DNA from: Nocardioides renjunii
GTDB lineage: Bacteria; Actinomycetota; Actinomycetes; Propionibacteriales; Nocardioidaceae
DNA length: 64,000 nt
Assembly: GCF_034661175.1 (NCBI RefSeq)
Contig: NZ_CP141058.1
Coordinates: forward strand, 3,720,001 to 3,784,000
Direction: 5' to 3'
Shown here: positions 43,910 to 53,287 of the stretch, in pieces
Layout: the number at the start of each line of letters is the position of its first letter
Position numbering within the stretch: the stretch's first letter is position 1
Made by a program: the position numbers and the translations under genes
Notes under the pieces: model-generated
What the model was told of the DNA's origin: nothing
Databases searched by the model: none
What the model saw: the letters and a program-made list of their open reading frames with translations, nothing else

Positions 43910-44896
43910 ATGTCGTCGGCTCCCGTGGCAGCGCTCGTCGTCCTGCTGACGCTGGCCGCCGTGCTCGTCACGAGCGGGGTCGCCAAGGTCCGCGACCGCC
44001 GGGCGACCCGCGATGCGTTCGACGCGCTCCGGGTGCCGCCAGTCGTGCCCGCTGATGCTCTGGCCCCGGCGCTGCCGTGGTGCGAGATCGCGCTCGGCGT
44101 CCTGCTCCTCGTCGCGCCGGGCGGCTGGCTCGTGCCTGTCGCTGCCGCCACGGTGGCACTCATGCTGGCCTACACCTGGGTCGTCGCTCGCGCCCTCGGA
44201 TTCGACGAGCCGGTCACCTGCTCGTGCTTCGGCAGCCTCGGCCGCCATGCCGTCGACCGCCTCACGCTCGTCCGCAACGTGCTCCTGTGCGTGCTGGCCG
44301 CGACCGCCCTGTGGCTCGCGCTGGACGGCGGGTCCGCGCCGTCCGCCCTCCGTGAGCTCGACCCCGGCGGCTGGTGGGCACTGCTCGCCACCGCGGCTGC
44401 GGCGACCGTGGCCGTGCTGGTGACCGGCGGAGGAGCCTCCACGCCGGTGGCCGACGAGGACCTCCTCGACTACGAGCGCCACGCCACGCCCTACGGCGCC
44501 CTCACGCTCCACGACGGCACGACGGCGAGCCTCGCCGAGCTCACGGCGACGCAGGCCCGGCTGCTCGTCGTGCTCAACCCCGGCTGCGGCCCCTGCGTGC
44601 GGGTCGCGGAGCGGCTGGACGAGTGGGCGGCCGCGCTGCACCCGGCCGTGGGCGTCGTGGCCGTCCACCCTGACGAGTCCTCCGCACGTGCCCAGTCGCT
44701 GCACTCTCCCCAGCTAGGAGCCTGGGAGCCCGAGCTCAACATCCGCCGCGTCTTCTCGGTCGGCACCCCGTCGGCCGTCCTCCTCGGTGCTGACGGCTTC
44801 CTCGCGGGTGGGCCGGTGGCCGGCGAGAAGTCCGTCACCGCCTTCGTCGCCGAGGTGCTCGACGCGGTCGCCGAGCAGCCGAGTCCGGCCGAGTGA
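43910..44896 (+). CDS. MauE-like membrane domain fused to thioredoxin-like domain
   Basis: 328-aa protein. The first half has four helices with VTSGVAKVRDRRAT and VTCSCFGSLG, the pattern of MauE/DoxX-like proteins. The C-terminal half is thioredoxin-like with the redox motif NPGCGPCVRVAERL (about residue 225) and VGTPSAVLLGADG (cis-Pro region). Probably passes electrons across the membrane to extracytoplasmic disulfides. TACGAT lies 7 nt before ATG 43910; ATG 43901 would overlap that box. Divergent from the acyltransferase. Confidence 0.8.
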   Translation: MSSAPVAALVVLLTLAAVLVTSGVAKVRDRRATRDAFDALRVPPVVPADALAPALPWCEIALGVLLLVAPGGWLVPVAAATVALMLAYTWVVARALGFDEPVTCSCFGSLGRHAVDRLTLVRNVLLCVLAATALWLALDGGSAPSALRELDPGGWWALLATAAAATVAVLVTGGGASTPVADEDLLDYERHATPYGALTLHDGTTASLAELTATQARLLVVLNPGCGPCVRVAERLDEWAAALHPAVGVVAVHPDESSARAQSLHSPQLGAWEPELNIRRVFSVGTPSAVLLGADGFLAGGPVAGEKSVTAFVAEVLDAVAEQPSPAE

Positions 44897-44922
44897 CCGG
44901 CCCCGGCTCCTAGGATCGTCGC

Positions 44923-46767
44923 GTGCCCGACCCCACGCTCTCCGTCGTCGTGCCCACCCGCGGTGGGGCCCACCGGCTCCCGGTGCTGCTCGACGCGCTG
45001 GCGACCCAGGACATCGCCGAGCCGTGGGAGGTGGTCGTCGTCCTCGATGGTGACGTCGACGGCAGCCGTGCCGTCCTTGAGGCGTACGCCGACCGGGTGC
45101 CGCTCCGGATCGTCGAGGGGGACGGCGGCGGGGTCGCGGCCGCGCTGGCCGCCGGCTACGCCGAGGCGCGCGGCGAGATCGTCGTCCGCTGCGACGACGA
45201 CCTGACGCCCTCGCCCCGGTTCCTGGCGGGCCACCTAACCCACCACCGGTCCCGACCCGCTGGGGGGCCTCCGCTGGGACTGGTGTCGATGACGCGCGAC
45301 GTTTTCGCCGACACCCCGTACGCCTCCGCGTACGGCCGTCCCGCCAACGAGCGCCTGCTCGCGGAGGCCTACGCGCGACCGGCCTCGGAGCGGTGGCGGC
45401 ACTGGGCCGCGTGCAACTCCGTGCCGAGGGCCGCCTACGAGGCGGTCGGCGGCTTCGACGTGGCGATGGGCTACCGGGAGGACTCCGAGCTCGGCCTCCG
45501 GCTGGCGGAGTCAGGCGTGGAGATCGTCATCGACCCGGACCTCGAGGTCGAGCACCGCGGCCCCGCTCCCGACACGGCCAGCCGGGCGGCGCGGGCGTTC
45601 ACGTCGGGCGCCTCGACCGTCGCGTTCGAGGAGCGGCACCCCGGCACGCACACCACTGCCCCGGCACCCGGCGGGGATCCGTGGAGCCGCGCGGTCCACG
45701 CCGCAGCGGCTCGGATCGGCTCGCGCGAGGATGCAGCTGCGCTCGGCCGGAAGGTCGACCGGCTCCTGCCCCGCCTCCCCGACCGTGCCCGCCCCAAGGC
45801 CGTGGCGTGGGCGGTGGAGGCCGCCGCCGTGGCCGGGCGACGCGTCGGCGACGCGGCCTGGGTGCGCGACGCCCCGGCGACGACGGTCGGCACGGTCAGC
45901 GTCGTCGTCCCGCACCACGGCGACCCGGCTCCGACGCTCGCGCTCGTCGACCAGCTGGCCGCCCAGACGCACCCGGTCCAGGTGATCGTCGCCGACGACG
46001 CCTCCCCCACCCCGTTCCCCGAGACAGCCGGCGTCCAGGTCGTCCGCCGCGCCGCCAACGGCGGCTTCGGCGCCAACGTCAACTCCGGCGCCGCTGCGGC
46101 GACGGGCGAAGCGCTGCTGGTCCTCAACAGCGACCTCACACTCGAGCCGACGTTCGTCGCGGACATGGTCACCGCTGCCCGGCAGCACCCGAGGGCCGTG
46201 CTGGCGCCGCGGATGGTCGACGAGCACGGCGAGGAGGCGTGGGTGGGCCGCGACTTCCCGCGCATCCGGCACCACGTCGCCGCCTGGCTGACACCGCTCG
46301 CCCGCTTCCGCGACACCGACGCGTGGCACCGCGCGGTCGGCCACGACGTGCGGGCCCGTCGTGCTGAGGCCGAGGTGGACTGGGTCGTGGGCGCCGCCAT
46401 GTGGATCCCGATGCAGGACTTCCGGGCGGTCGGCGGCTTCGACGAGCGCTACTTCATGAACTCCGAGGAGATCGACCTGCAACGACGCCTGCGCGAGCGC
46501 GGCGTCGCCGTCGTCGCGCTGCGCTCCCCGACGGTCGTGCACGCCGGCGGCGGCTCGTCCCCGTCGGAGTCTCGGCGCAGGTGGCTCGTCGAGGGCATGC
46601 TGACGTACGCCGACACGTGGGGCTCGCGCCGCGCCCTGCAGGCCGCCCTCACCGCGGCGACCGGCGCCAACCTCCTCGTCAACGCCGCCCGGCGGGCGAC
46701 CGGGCGGGACCTGCGGCCGCTCGAGGTCGCCCGGACCGAGCTGTCGATGATCCGGGGCCGTCGATGA
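44923..46767 (+). CDS. tandem two-domain GT2 glycosyltransferase
   Basis: 614-aa protein made of two GT2 (GT-A) domains. Domain 1 (residues 1-240): LSVVVPTRGGAHRLP, CDDDLTPSPRF with the DxD, and FDVAMGYREDSELGLRL. Domain 2 (about 325-560): VSVVVPHHGDP, NGGFGANVNSG, LVLNSDLTL, and FMNSEEIDLQRRLRERG, typical of rhamnosyltransferase-like enzymes. It probably adds two sugars in succession. TAGGAT lies 6 nt before the GTG. Overlaps the next gene by 4 bases. Confidence 0.9.
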   Translation: MPDPTLSVVVPTRGGAHRLPVLLDALATQDIAEPWEVVVVLDGDVDGSRAVLEAYADRVPLRIVEGDGGGVAAALAAGYAEARGEIVVRCDDDLTPSPRFLAGHLTHHRSRPAGGPPLGLVSMTRDVFADTPYASAYGRPANERLLAEAYARPASERWRHWAACNSVPRAAYEAVGGFDVAMGYREDSELGLRLAESGVEIVIDPDLEVEHRGPAPDTASRAARAFTSGASTVAFEERHPGTHTTAPAPGGDPWSRAVHAAAARIGSREDAAALGRKVDRLLPRLPDRARPKAVAWAVEAAAVAGRRVGDAAWVRDAPATTVGTVSVVVPHHGDPAPTLALVDQLAAQTHPVQVIVADDASPTPFPETAGVQVVRRAANGGFGANVNSGAAAATGEALLVLNSDLTLEPTFVADMVTAARQHPRAVLAPRMVDEHGEEAWVGRDFPRIRHHVAAWLTPLARFRDTDAWHRAVGHDVRARRAEAEVDWVVGAAMWIPMQDFRAVGGFDERYFMNSEEIDLQRRLRERGVAVVALRSPTVVHAGGGSSPSESRRRWLVEGMLTYADTWGSRRALQAALTAATGANLLVNAARRATGRDLRPLEVARTELSMIRGRR

Positions 46768-47828
46768 CGAAGGCACTGATCCTGTCCGAGCACGACCTCG
46801 ACGCCTGGGAGGAGCGGTTCCGGGCAGGTGAGGTGCCGGCACCACTGCCCTACGGCGTCGACGCACTCGCCGACCTCGGGTGGACGCTCACCGGTTCCCG
46901 TCGATCCGCCGCACCCCGTTGGAAGCGGTGGCGCGACGCCGTTGAGCACCGCGCCGGCTTCCCGGTCGAGCGAGCCGTCCGCGGCATCGGCGAGGCCCGC
47001 CGCAGCGACGTGGTGCTCGCGCTGCTCGAGCAGCAGGGCGCAGCAGCAGCGGGGCTGCGCCGCGCGAAGGTGCCGCCCTACGGGTCGACGCCGCTGGTGG
47101 TGTGGTCCTGCTGGCTCGCCGATGACATCCGCTCGGCTGACCCCGCGCAGCGGCAGCGGCTGAAGCGACGCTTCGACGGGGCGGACCTCATCACCCACCT
47201 GTCACGGCACGAGACCGAGATCTTCACGGACCTCGGAATCAACGAGGACCGGCTCTTCCCGGTGACCTACGGCGTCAGCCATGAGTTCTACGTTCCCGGC
47301 GACGGCCCGCGTGACGTCGAGCTGCTGGCCGTCGGGCAGGATCGTGGTCGGGACTACGGGACTCTCTTCGACGCCGTGCGTGGCACGGACCTGGTGCTCG
47401 ACGTGGTCTGCAAGCCGGAGAACCTGGCCGACCTCGCCGTGCCTGACAACGTGCGAGTGCACGGCGTCGTGCCGCTCACGGCCTACCGCGCCCTCCTGCA
47501 GCGTGCCCAGGTCGTCGTCGTACCGACTCGCGACCTGGCCTATCCGACCGGCTCGAGCGTCGCCCTGGAGTCGGCGTCGTCGGGTGCCTGTGTCGCCGTC
47601 ACCGGCACCCGGGCCATGCGCGACTTCTTCACCGACGGTGTCGACTCGCGGCTGGTGGACGAGGGTGACGCCGACGGATGGCGCGAGGTGCTGACCGAGC
47701 TGAGGAGCGACGCGGAGCAGCGCCGGCGGCTGGGGGCAGCGGCCCGGGCCAGCGTCGCCACGACGTTCAACGCGCGACACATGTGGACCGAGCTCGCGGA
47801 CGTCATGCGGGAGCGCGGCCTCGTCTGA
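46764..47828 (+). CDS. GT1/GT4-type (GT-B) glycosyltransferase
   Basis: 354-aa protein with ATGA overlap to the tandem GT2 gene. The C-terminal half has the GT-B acceptor pattern: VELLAVGQDRGRDYGTLFDAV, VRVHGVVPLTAYRALLQRAQVVVVPT and GSSVALESASSGACVAVTGT with the EX-like Glu. The N-terminal domain is less conserved. Soluble, working at the inner face of the membrane. Its last 26 bp overlap the convergent next gene. Confidence 0.85.
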   Translation: MTKALILSEHDLDAWEERFRAGEVPAPLPYGVDALADLGWTLTGSRRSAAPRWKRWRDAVEHRAGFPVERAVRGIGEARRSDVVLALLEQQGAAAAGLRRAKVPPYGSTPLVVWSCWLADDIRSADPAQRQRLKRRFDGADLITHLSRHETEIFTDLGINEDRLFPVTYGVSHEFYVPGDGPRDVELLAVGQDRGRDYGTLFDAVRGTDLVLDVVCKPENLADLAVPDNVRVHGVVPLTAYRALLQRAQVVVVPTRDLAYPTGSSVALESASSGACVAVTGTRAMRDFFTDGVDSRLVDEGDADGWREVLTELRSDAEQRRRLGAAARASVATTFNARHMWTELADVMRERGLV

Positions 47829-49038
47829 CCCAGGTCCGCCGGATCGTCTCGGCGAACCGGTCGCGGCCGTAGGTCTGCTGGGCCCACTTCTGCGCCGTGT
47901 TGGACCGTGACTGCGCGGGCCGCCCGTCGTCGAGCACCCGCGCCACGTGCTCCGCCAACACGGCCGGGTCGTCACTCGTCCCGGCGTAGAGGTCGTCGCC
48001 CTCGATCCCTTCCGCGCCCACGGTCGTCGTCACCACCGGTACGCCGTGGCACAGCGCCTCGACCGTCTTGAACTTCACCCCGGCGCCCTGCAGCACGGGC
48101 ACGAGCGCGACGGCGGCGCCGGCGTACTCCGCGCTGAGGTCGTCGACGAAGCCCGCCAGCTCGACACCGCTGCCAGGAGGCAGGCCCGCCACCCGGCTGC
48201 GGAGCTCGTCGGTCGCCCCACCCCCGACGAACCGGAGCACGGCGTCCGGCCGCGCCGACCGCACGTGCGGCCAGACCGTGTCGATCGTCCACAGCGCGGC
48301 CTTGTTGTTCTCGTCGCGCGCGAGGTAGGACACCACGACGACGACCGGCTCTGCGGCCGGCTGGTGCGGCGGCTCGTCCCCAACCGACAGCGGCGGGTGG
48401 ACGACGGTGTGAGGCGGATCGCCAAGGAGCTCGGCGTCCTTGCGGCTGAAGACGAGCACCTCGTCGAGGCGCCGGATCATGTCCCGCTCGTGGGCGCGTG
48501 ACCGGGCGGCGACCCCGCCCCAGTAGCGCCGGTCCTCCGGGGTGTGCTGCGGCTCCCGGGAGAACGACTGGCTCATCACGTCGTGGAACGTGCCGGTGAT
48601 GCGAGTCCGGGGGTTCAGGCGGCGCAGCAGGCGTACGAGCCGGATCGACTCCGAGTACTGCAGGTCGATCACGTCGGCGTCCCTGATCGCCCGCCGGGCC
48701 TGCCGCGACCTCATCAGGCCCAGCACGAACGGCAGGGACGGCGCCCCGGGGTCGCGCCGACGCCACCTCGTGTCGGCGGTCAGCACCGCCCGGTTGAGGA
48801 CCTTGCCCAGCAGGCCGCGGCCACTCTCGTGGCCGAGGAGCAGCAGGGTGCGCGGCACGCCGGGCCTCGTCGCTGCCTCGTGGTTGAGCCGGTTGCCGAC
48901 GGTCAGCATCGTCAGCTCGGTCTCGTCGTCGAGCAGGCGCTGCAGCTCGAGCAGGTAGCGACCACCTGCGTGCGGGACGCCCTCGTGACCGACGTACATG
49001 CTGATGAGCACCACGCGGGGACGAGTCACGAACCGCAT
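47803..49038 (-). CDS. GT4-like glycosyltransferase
   Basis: 411-aa GT-B enzyme. N-terminal ISMYVGHEGVPHAGGRYLLELQRLL; the C-terminal domain shows VVVSYLARDENNKAALWTI, VELAGFVDDLSAEYAGAAVALVPVLQGAGVKFKTVEAL and VPVVTTTVGAEGI, the usual GT4 sugar-nucleotide region. GGAGG lies 9 nt before the ATG. It is the only gene on the minus strand between two plus-strand groups and may have been inserted. Confidence 0.88.
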   Translation of the reverse strand: MRFVTRPRVVLISMYVGHEGVPHAGGRYLLELQRLLDDETELTMLTVGNRLNHEAATRPGVPRTLLLLGHESGRGLLGKVLNRAVLTADTRWRRRDPGAPSLPFVLGLMRSRQARRAIRDADVIDLQYSESIRLVRLLRRLNPRTRITGTFHDVMSQSFSREPQHTPEDRRYWGGVAARSRAHERDMIRRLDEVLVFSRKDAELLGDPPHTVVHPPLSVGDEPPHQPAAEPVVVVVSYLARDENNKAALWTIDTVWPHVRSARPDAVLRFVGGGATDELRSRVAGLPPGSGVELAGFVDDLSAEYAGAAVALVPVLQGAGVKFKTVEALCHGVPVVTTTVGAEGIEGDDLYAGTSDDPAVLAEHVARVLDDGRPAQSRSNTAQKWAQQTYGRDRFAETIRRTWVRRGRAPA

Positions 49039-49092
49039 CTTCCCAGACCCTCCGCCACCTAGACTTCCGTCCGTCCCGACGAAGGAGCACTG

Positions 49093-49713
49093 ATGCTGCG
49101 GCTGATCCTGGCCCCCCACATGGACGACGAGGCCATGGGGTGCGGCGGCCTGATGGCCAAGCACCCCGACGAGTGCGTCGTGGTGGTGATGACCGACAGC
49201 GGCGAGGTCCGCGCCCGCGAGCACGTCGAGGCGATGAAGATCCTCGGCGTCGCCGAGTCGCGCCAGCTGGACTTCCCCGACGGCCAGACGCCGCAGCACA
49301 TGACGGAGATGGTCGGTGCCATCGACGAGATCATGGCCGAGCTCAAGCCGGAGGAGCTCTACCTGCCCTACCCCTCGCTGCACCAGGACCACATCGCGGT
49401 CTACGAGGCCGGCATGCGCTCGTGCCGGGTCTCGATGTCGCTCGACCACTGGTTCCCGCCGAGCGTCTACGTCTACGACATCGCGGTCTACGACGTGAAC
49501 CTCTACCCGACCGACCTGCGCTGGAACGTCTTCGAGGCCCTCACGGAGGAGCAGATCACCGCCAAGGAGGCCGCGTGCCAGGCCTACCAGTCGGAGATCC
49601 CCACCGACGTCCACCCCATCAACAGCGTGCGCCAGATCGCCGGCGCGCTCGGCCAGGTGCGGCTCGTCCCCTACGCCGAGCAGTACGCGCTGGTGCGGAC
49701 GGTGCGCCGGTGA
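49093..49713 (+). CDS. PIG-L family deacetylase
   Basis: 206-aa zinc-dependent N-deacetylase. The signature reads LAPHMDDEAMGCGG near residue 6, where Met replaces the usual Pro in PHPDDE; the second zinc motif is PYPSLHQDHIAVYEA. It removes an acetyl group from a GlcNAc-type sugar. AAGGAG ribosome binding site. Coupled (GTGA) to the WbqC gene, a pairing I expect in O-antigen-like clusters. Confidence 0.9.
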   Translation: MLRLILAPHMDDEAMGCGGLMAKHPDECVVVVMTDSGEVRAREHVEAMKILGVAESRQLDFPDGQTPQHMTEMVGAIDEIMAELKPEELYLPYPSLHQDHIAVYEAGMRSCRVSMSLDHWFPPSVYVYDIAVYDVNLYPTDLRWNVFEALTEEQITAKEAACQAYQSEIPTDVHPINSVRQIAGALGQVRLVPYAEQYALVRTVRR

Positions 49714-50357
49714 AGGTCGCGATCCACCAGCCGGACCTGCTGCCGTGGCCGGGCTTCTGGTTCAAGATGCTCAACAGCGACCGCTTCGTCCTCGCCGTGC
49801 ACGACCAGCTGCAGAAGCACTGGGTGCAGCGCCGGGTGATGATGCGCGGGTCGTGGGTGACGCTGCCGCTGGAGACCAAGCCGCACCTCATCCCCATCAA
49901 CGAGACGATCGTCAAGCCCGGCTGGCAGGACCACCTCGAGAGCTCGATCACCGGCCGCTACCGCGGGGCGCGGCACTGGAAGGACCGCAGTGACGACGTG
50001 CTCGCGATGATCCACGCCGTCGACTCGCATAACCTCGCCGACATCAACCATCAGCTGATCCTTGCCATGCGCGACCACCTCGGCATCACCACCGAGGTGG
50101 TGGTCACCGACCCGCCGCAGGAGAAGGCCGCCGACCGGGTGCTCGAGCAGCTGCAGATGGTCGGCGCGACGTCGTACCTGTCCGGCACCGGGGCGCGCGA
50201 CTACCTCGGCGACGAGGCGCAGGCGAAGTTCCGCGAGCTCGGCATCGGCCTGGAGTTCTCCGACCACCACAAGACCACCGGCGACTCGATCGTGACAGTC
50301 CTCATGGACGTCGACGACCCCATGGAGATCGTGGCGAAGGCTGCCGCGCCGCACTGA
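49710..50357 (+). CDS. WbqC-family protein
   Basis: 215-aa protein. It opens with VKVAIHQPDLLPWPGFWFKML, the WbqC signature, and contains WVTLPLETKPHLIPINET and TSYLSGTGARDYL. WbqC proteins are found in polysaccharide loci and are thought to modify amino sugars, possibly by adding acyl or amino-acid groups to the amine that a PIG-L partner exposes. GTG start within the stop of the deacetylase gene. Confidence 0.88.
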   Translation: MKVAIHQPDLLPWPGFWFKMLNSDRFVLAVHDQLQKHWVQRRVMMRGSWVTLPLETKPHLIPINETIVKPGWQDHLESSITGRYRGARHWKDRSDDVLAMIHAVDSHNLADINHQLILAMRDHLGITTEVVVTDPPQEKAADRVLEQLQMVGATSYLSGTGARDYLGDEAQAKFRELGIGLEFSDHHKTTGDSIVTVLMDVDDPMEIVAKAAAPH

Positions 50358-50360
50358 TCC

Positions 50361-51221
50361 TCAGTCGGGGAGCGCCCAACCCGTCGGGATGTCCCGCACG
50401 ATGCTCCACCGCGGGTCCAGCTGCCACGCGGCTCCGCCGAGGTCCGTACGGATGTGGAACCACGGCGCGACCACCTGCTCCGGTCGACGGGACCGCCACG
50501 CGCTCAGGTACCCGCCCCAGTAGGAGAAGGTCGAGTTCGCCAGCACCAACCGGGACGCGTGGGCCAGGACGGCGAGGTGCACCTCGGGCGGCTGCCCGGT
50601 GTCCTCGAACTGGAGCGACTCGCAGTGCCCGGCGAGCCACGACAGGTGCTGCCGGCACCACTCGATGCCGTCAGACACGACGATGATGCGCCCGACGGGA
50701 CCGCCCACCTCGACGCTGCGGGCGAGGGCGACGCGGAGGTAGTCGTCCACGTCGAAGCCGTAGTTGCGCCAGTTGGCCTCGTTGCTCACGTAGTCGCCGC
50801 GACGGACGTTGAACACGACGTCCTGCTCACCGGCACGGAGCGCCGTCGGGACCCGCTCGAGGTCGAGCATGCCGCTGGGCTCGAGGAACCCCTCGATGAA
50901 CCGGGCCAGGTCCTGCTCGTCGAAGTGGGGACCGAACTCGTTGTGCAGCCCCTTCTCACGCCGGTCCGTCAGGCGCAAGTCGCGCGCGTCCACGACCAGC
51001 TCGGCCGCGGCCGCTCCGAAGACGGGCAGCCACCTGTCCATGGCCGGCGTCCGCAGGCAGACGACGTCCGCGCCGCGTCGGCGCATGTCCCAGGCGTGCA
51101 TCCAGTCGTAGAGGAAGTTGCCGAGGTGGGCGGTCGGCTGGGTCCACAGCACCGTGCGGGGACCGCGGCGGACCCACCGGTCCTGGAAGCGGTCGAAGGC
51201 CTTGCGTGCGCGCCAGTGCAT
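50361..51221 (-). CDS. GT11-like (alpha-1,2-fucosyltransferase-type) glycosyltransferase A
   Basis: 286-aa protein with the GT11 donor motif as FNVRRGDYVSNEANW and the later LVLANSTFSYWGGYLSAW. LGNFLYDWMHAWDMRR replaces the usual GGLGNQLF motif. It probably transfers a deoxy-hexose such as fucose from a GDP-sugar. The gene follows paralogue B with 5 bp between; both are in the minus-strand operon starting at 53232. Confidence 0.8.
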   Translation of the reverse strand: MHWRARKAFDRFQDRWVRRGPRTVLWTQPTAHLGNFLYDWMHAWDMRRRGADVVCLRTPAMDRWLPVFGAAAAELVVDARDLRLTDRREKGLHNEFGPHFDEQDLARFIEGFLEPSGMLDLERVPTALRAGEQDVVFNVRRGDYVSNEANWRNYGFDVDDYLRVALARSVEVGGPVGRIIVVSDGIEWCRQHLSWLAGHCESLQFEDTGQPPEVHLAVLAHASRLVLANSTFSYWGGYLSAWRSRRPEQVVAPWFHIRTDLGGAAWQLDPRWSIVRDIPTGWALPD

Positions 51222-51226
51222 GCGGG

Positions 51227-52150
51227 TCAGCCCACGTCCGCCGCGGGATGGTCCTCGCCGGCGAGGACCCAGTCCGGCTGCCAGCCGCCGGGGAGGTCGT
51301 CGACGAAGCTCCACTGCTGGTCGTACTCGTAGCACCGCCCCGGCCCGTAGCGCTGCTGGAAGAACGCCGGCGCCCACACGCTCGTGCTCCCCAGCGCAGT
51401 GGCGGCCACGGCCGCTCCCCAGATCGAGAACGTCGAGTTGGAGATGACGAGGCGTCGGGACGAGCAGACGTCGCGGAAGTTGTCGATCGGGCCGTCCTCC
51501 GCTGCCGGGAAGGTGACGTCGGGCGCCATGTCGCGCAGCCACGGCAGCCGTCGGCGACACCACGCGACGTCATCGGAGACGACGTGGATCCGGCGCACAG
51601 CGCCGTCGGACTCCAGTGCTCCCTCGACGGCGAGTCGCAGGTAGGCGGCGAGGTCGATGGCGAACTCGGGACGGTGGTGCGGGTTGCTGTAGTAGTCGCC
51701 GCGGCGGACGTTCACGGTGAGCACGTCGCCCGTCGCGAGCTCGGAGTCGCGTACGGACGACAGGGCGGGCGCCGACAGCAGCCAGTCCGCGATGAACGCG
51801 GCACGGCTCGCGTCGGTGTAGCCGCGGCGGTCCCCCGCGTGCGCCACAGGGTCCGCCCAGAGGTGCGCTCGCTGGTCGAGCACACCGACGTCAGTCGGCT
51901 CCACCAGCCACGGGCGGACCGCCGGGAAGTGCGGGACCCAGTAGCGCATCTTGTCGATCACGAGCACGCGCGGCGAGGGCTGCTCGTCGCGGTGCGCGTG
52001 CGCCCACGCCCAGAGGTAGAGCTGGTTGCCGAACCCCATGAACTCAGGCGTCCAGTTGACGATCCGTCTGCCGAGGCGGCGTCTCGCGACGTCCAGCGCC
52101 GGCTCGGCCGTACGGCGCGCGAGCGCCTTGACGGTCCCGGCGGGGTTCAT
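51227..52150 (-). CDS. GT11-like glycosyltransferase B
   Basis: 307-aa relative of the previous protein. It keeps a clearer GT11 set: EFMGFGNQLYLWAWAHAH, VNVRRGDYYSN and VISNSTFSIWGAAVA. Likely donor is a GDP-linked deoxy-hexose. ATGA overlap with the upstream GT4-like gene shows operonic coupling. No GDP-fucose synthesis gene is in the window. Confidence 0.82.
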   Translation of the reverse strand: MNPAGTVKALARRTAEPALDVARRRLGRRIVNWTPEFMGFGNQLYLWAWAHAHRDEQPSPRVLVIDKMRYWVPHFPAVRPWLVEPTDVGVLDQRAHLWADPVAHAGDRRGYTDASRAAFIADWLLSAPALSSVRDSELATGDVLTVNVRRGDYYSNPHHRPEFAIDLAAYLRLAVEGALESDGAVRRIHVVSDDVAWCRRRLPWLRDMAPDVTFPAAEDGPIDNFRDVCSSRRLVISNSTFSIWGAAVAATALGSTSVWAPAFFQQRYGPGRCYEYDQQWSFVDDLPGGWQPDWVLAGEDHPAADVG

Positions 52151-53232
52151 CGGCGCCGAGCCTCGAGCCGGTCCAGCACCCGTCGGCCCGTGCGGCGGGC
52201 CATCACCCGCGCACGGTTGAGCACGTCGGTGGCGGGCGCGTGCGCCTGGTAGTGCCGGAGCGTCACTGGATCGGGCAGCAGCGAGGTGGAGCCGGGCGCG
52301 GTGATGGCCTCGAACGCGACGCCCAGGCGTTCCCTCACCAGCCCTGCGCTGTGCCGCGACCTGACCCAGTCGCGCCCGCGGGCGGCGCGTTCGTCGAAGA
52401 GCGACCGGTCGTGCTCGAACCACTCCATCGCCTCGAGCGTGCGGTCACACATGTCGACGACGTCGGAGTCCGCGATCACCGACGCGTGCTCGGGACGCAT
52501 GTACTCCTTCGCACCGTCGCCGGTGAAGCCGACGACGTAGCACCCCGACGCCATGGCCTCTGCGCCCGGCAGGCCGACGCCCTCGCGCTCGGCCCCGAAC
52601 AGGAAGATCGCGGCTCGACCGAGCTCCTCGGCCACCTGCTGCTGCGTCATGCCGTCGATGAGCACGATCTCCCAGTCGGCGAGCCGGCCCGAACGCCGGA
52701 CGAGCTGCACCGCTCCCAGGAGGTCCTCCCGGCGCCGTCGTGGCATCAGGGCGATGCGCTTCTCCTTCGGTGACGGCGTGAACCAGTCCTCGATCTGCAC
52801 CGGGACGTTGTGGATCGGGAAGCCGGGGTGGCACGCCCGTTCGAGGAACGTCTGGATGGCGTCCGACACCGCGATCGCCGCGGTGGCCTGCGGCCAGCCG
52901 GGGTAGGCGCCGGGCTCGTCGGTGAGGAAGTCCGAGCTGGCGAACACGAAGTCCATCCCCTGGCAGAGCATGACGACGGGCTGCCTCTCGGACAGGAAGC
53001 CCCACTTCGACCCGCCGGTCTCCGGCATGACCAGGACGTCACCGGCTGCGAAGTCGAGCTCGGTCCCGGTGTCGACGGGAGCCGTCGACCCCCACGACTC
53101 GTAGGCGAACCCGGGGGTTCCGTGCCACACCCGCGCGTCGTGGCCCACCGCCCTCAGGTGCTCGACGTAGCGGTAGATCACCTTGATGCCGCCGCTGGGA
53201 GTCGGCAGGTCGGGCGCCATGAAGCGGATCAC
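52147..53232 (-). CDS. GT4-like glycosyltransferase
   Basis: 361-aa GT-B enzyme and first gene of a three-gene minus-strand operon. N-terminal IRFMAPDLPTPSGGIKVIYRYVEHLRAVGHDA is the acceptor-domain pattern; the donor domain has AAIFLFGAEREGVGLPGAEAMASGCYVVGF with the conserved Glu pair. Start: GTG 53232 lies 6 nt after TTGAAT; ATG 53220 would remove the start of the first beta strand. Divergent from the ABC flippase. Confidence 0.85.
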   Translation of the reverse strand: MIRFMAPDLPTPSGGIKVIYRYVEHLRAVGHDARVWHGTPGFAYESWGSTAPVDTGTELDFAAGDVLVMPETGGSKWGFLSERQPVVMLCQGMDFVFASSDFLTDEPGAYPGWPQATAAIAVSDAIQTFLERACHPGFPIHNVPVQIEDWFTPSPKEKRIALMPRRRREDLLGAVQLVRRSGRLADWEIVLIDGMTQQQVAEELGRAAIFLFGAEREGVGLPGAEAMASGCYVVGFTGDGAKEYMRPEHASVIADSDVVDMCDRTLEAMEWFEHDRSLFDERAARGRDWVRSRHSAGLVRERLGVAFEAITAPGSTSLLPDPVTLRHYQAHAPATDVLNRARVMARRTGRRVLDRLEARRR

Positions 53233-53287
53233 GCGACGATTCAAGCAGGAACCCACGGGGCGCGGACCCACCGTGCAAACTGTCCTC

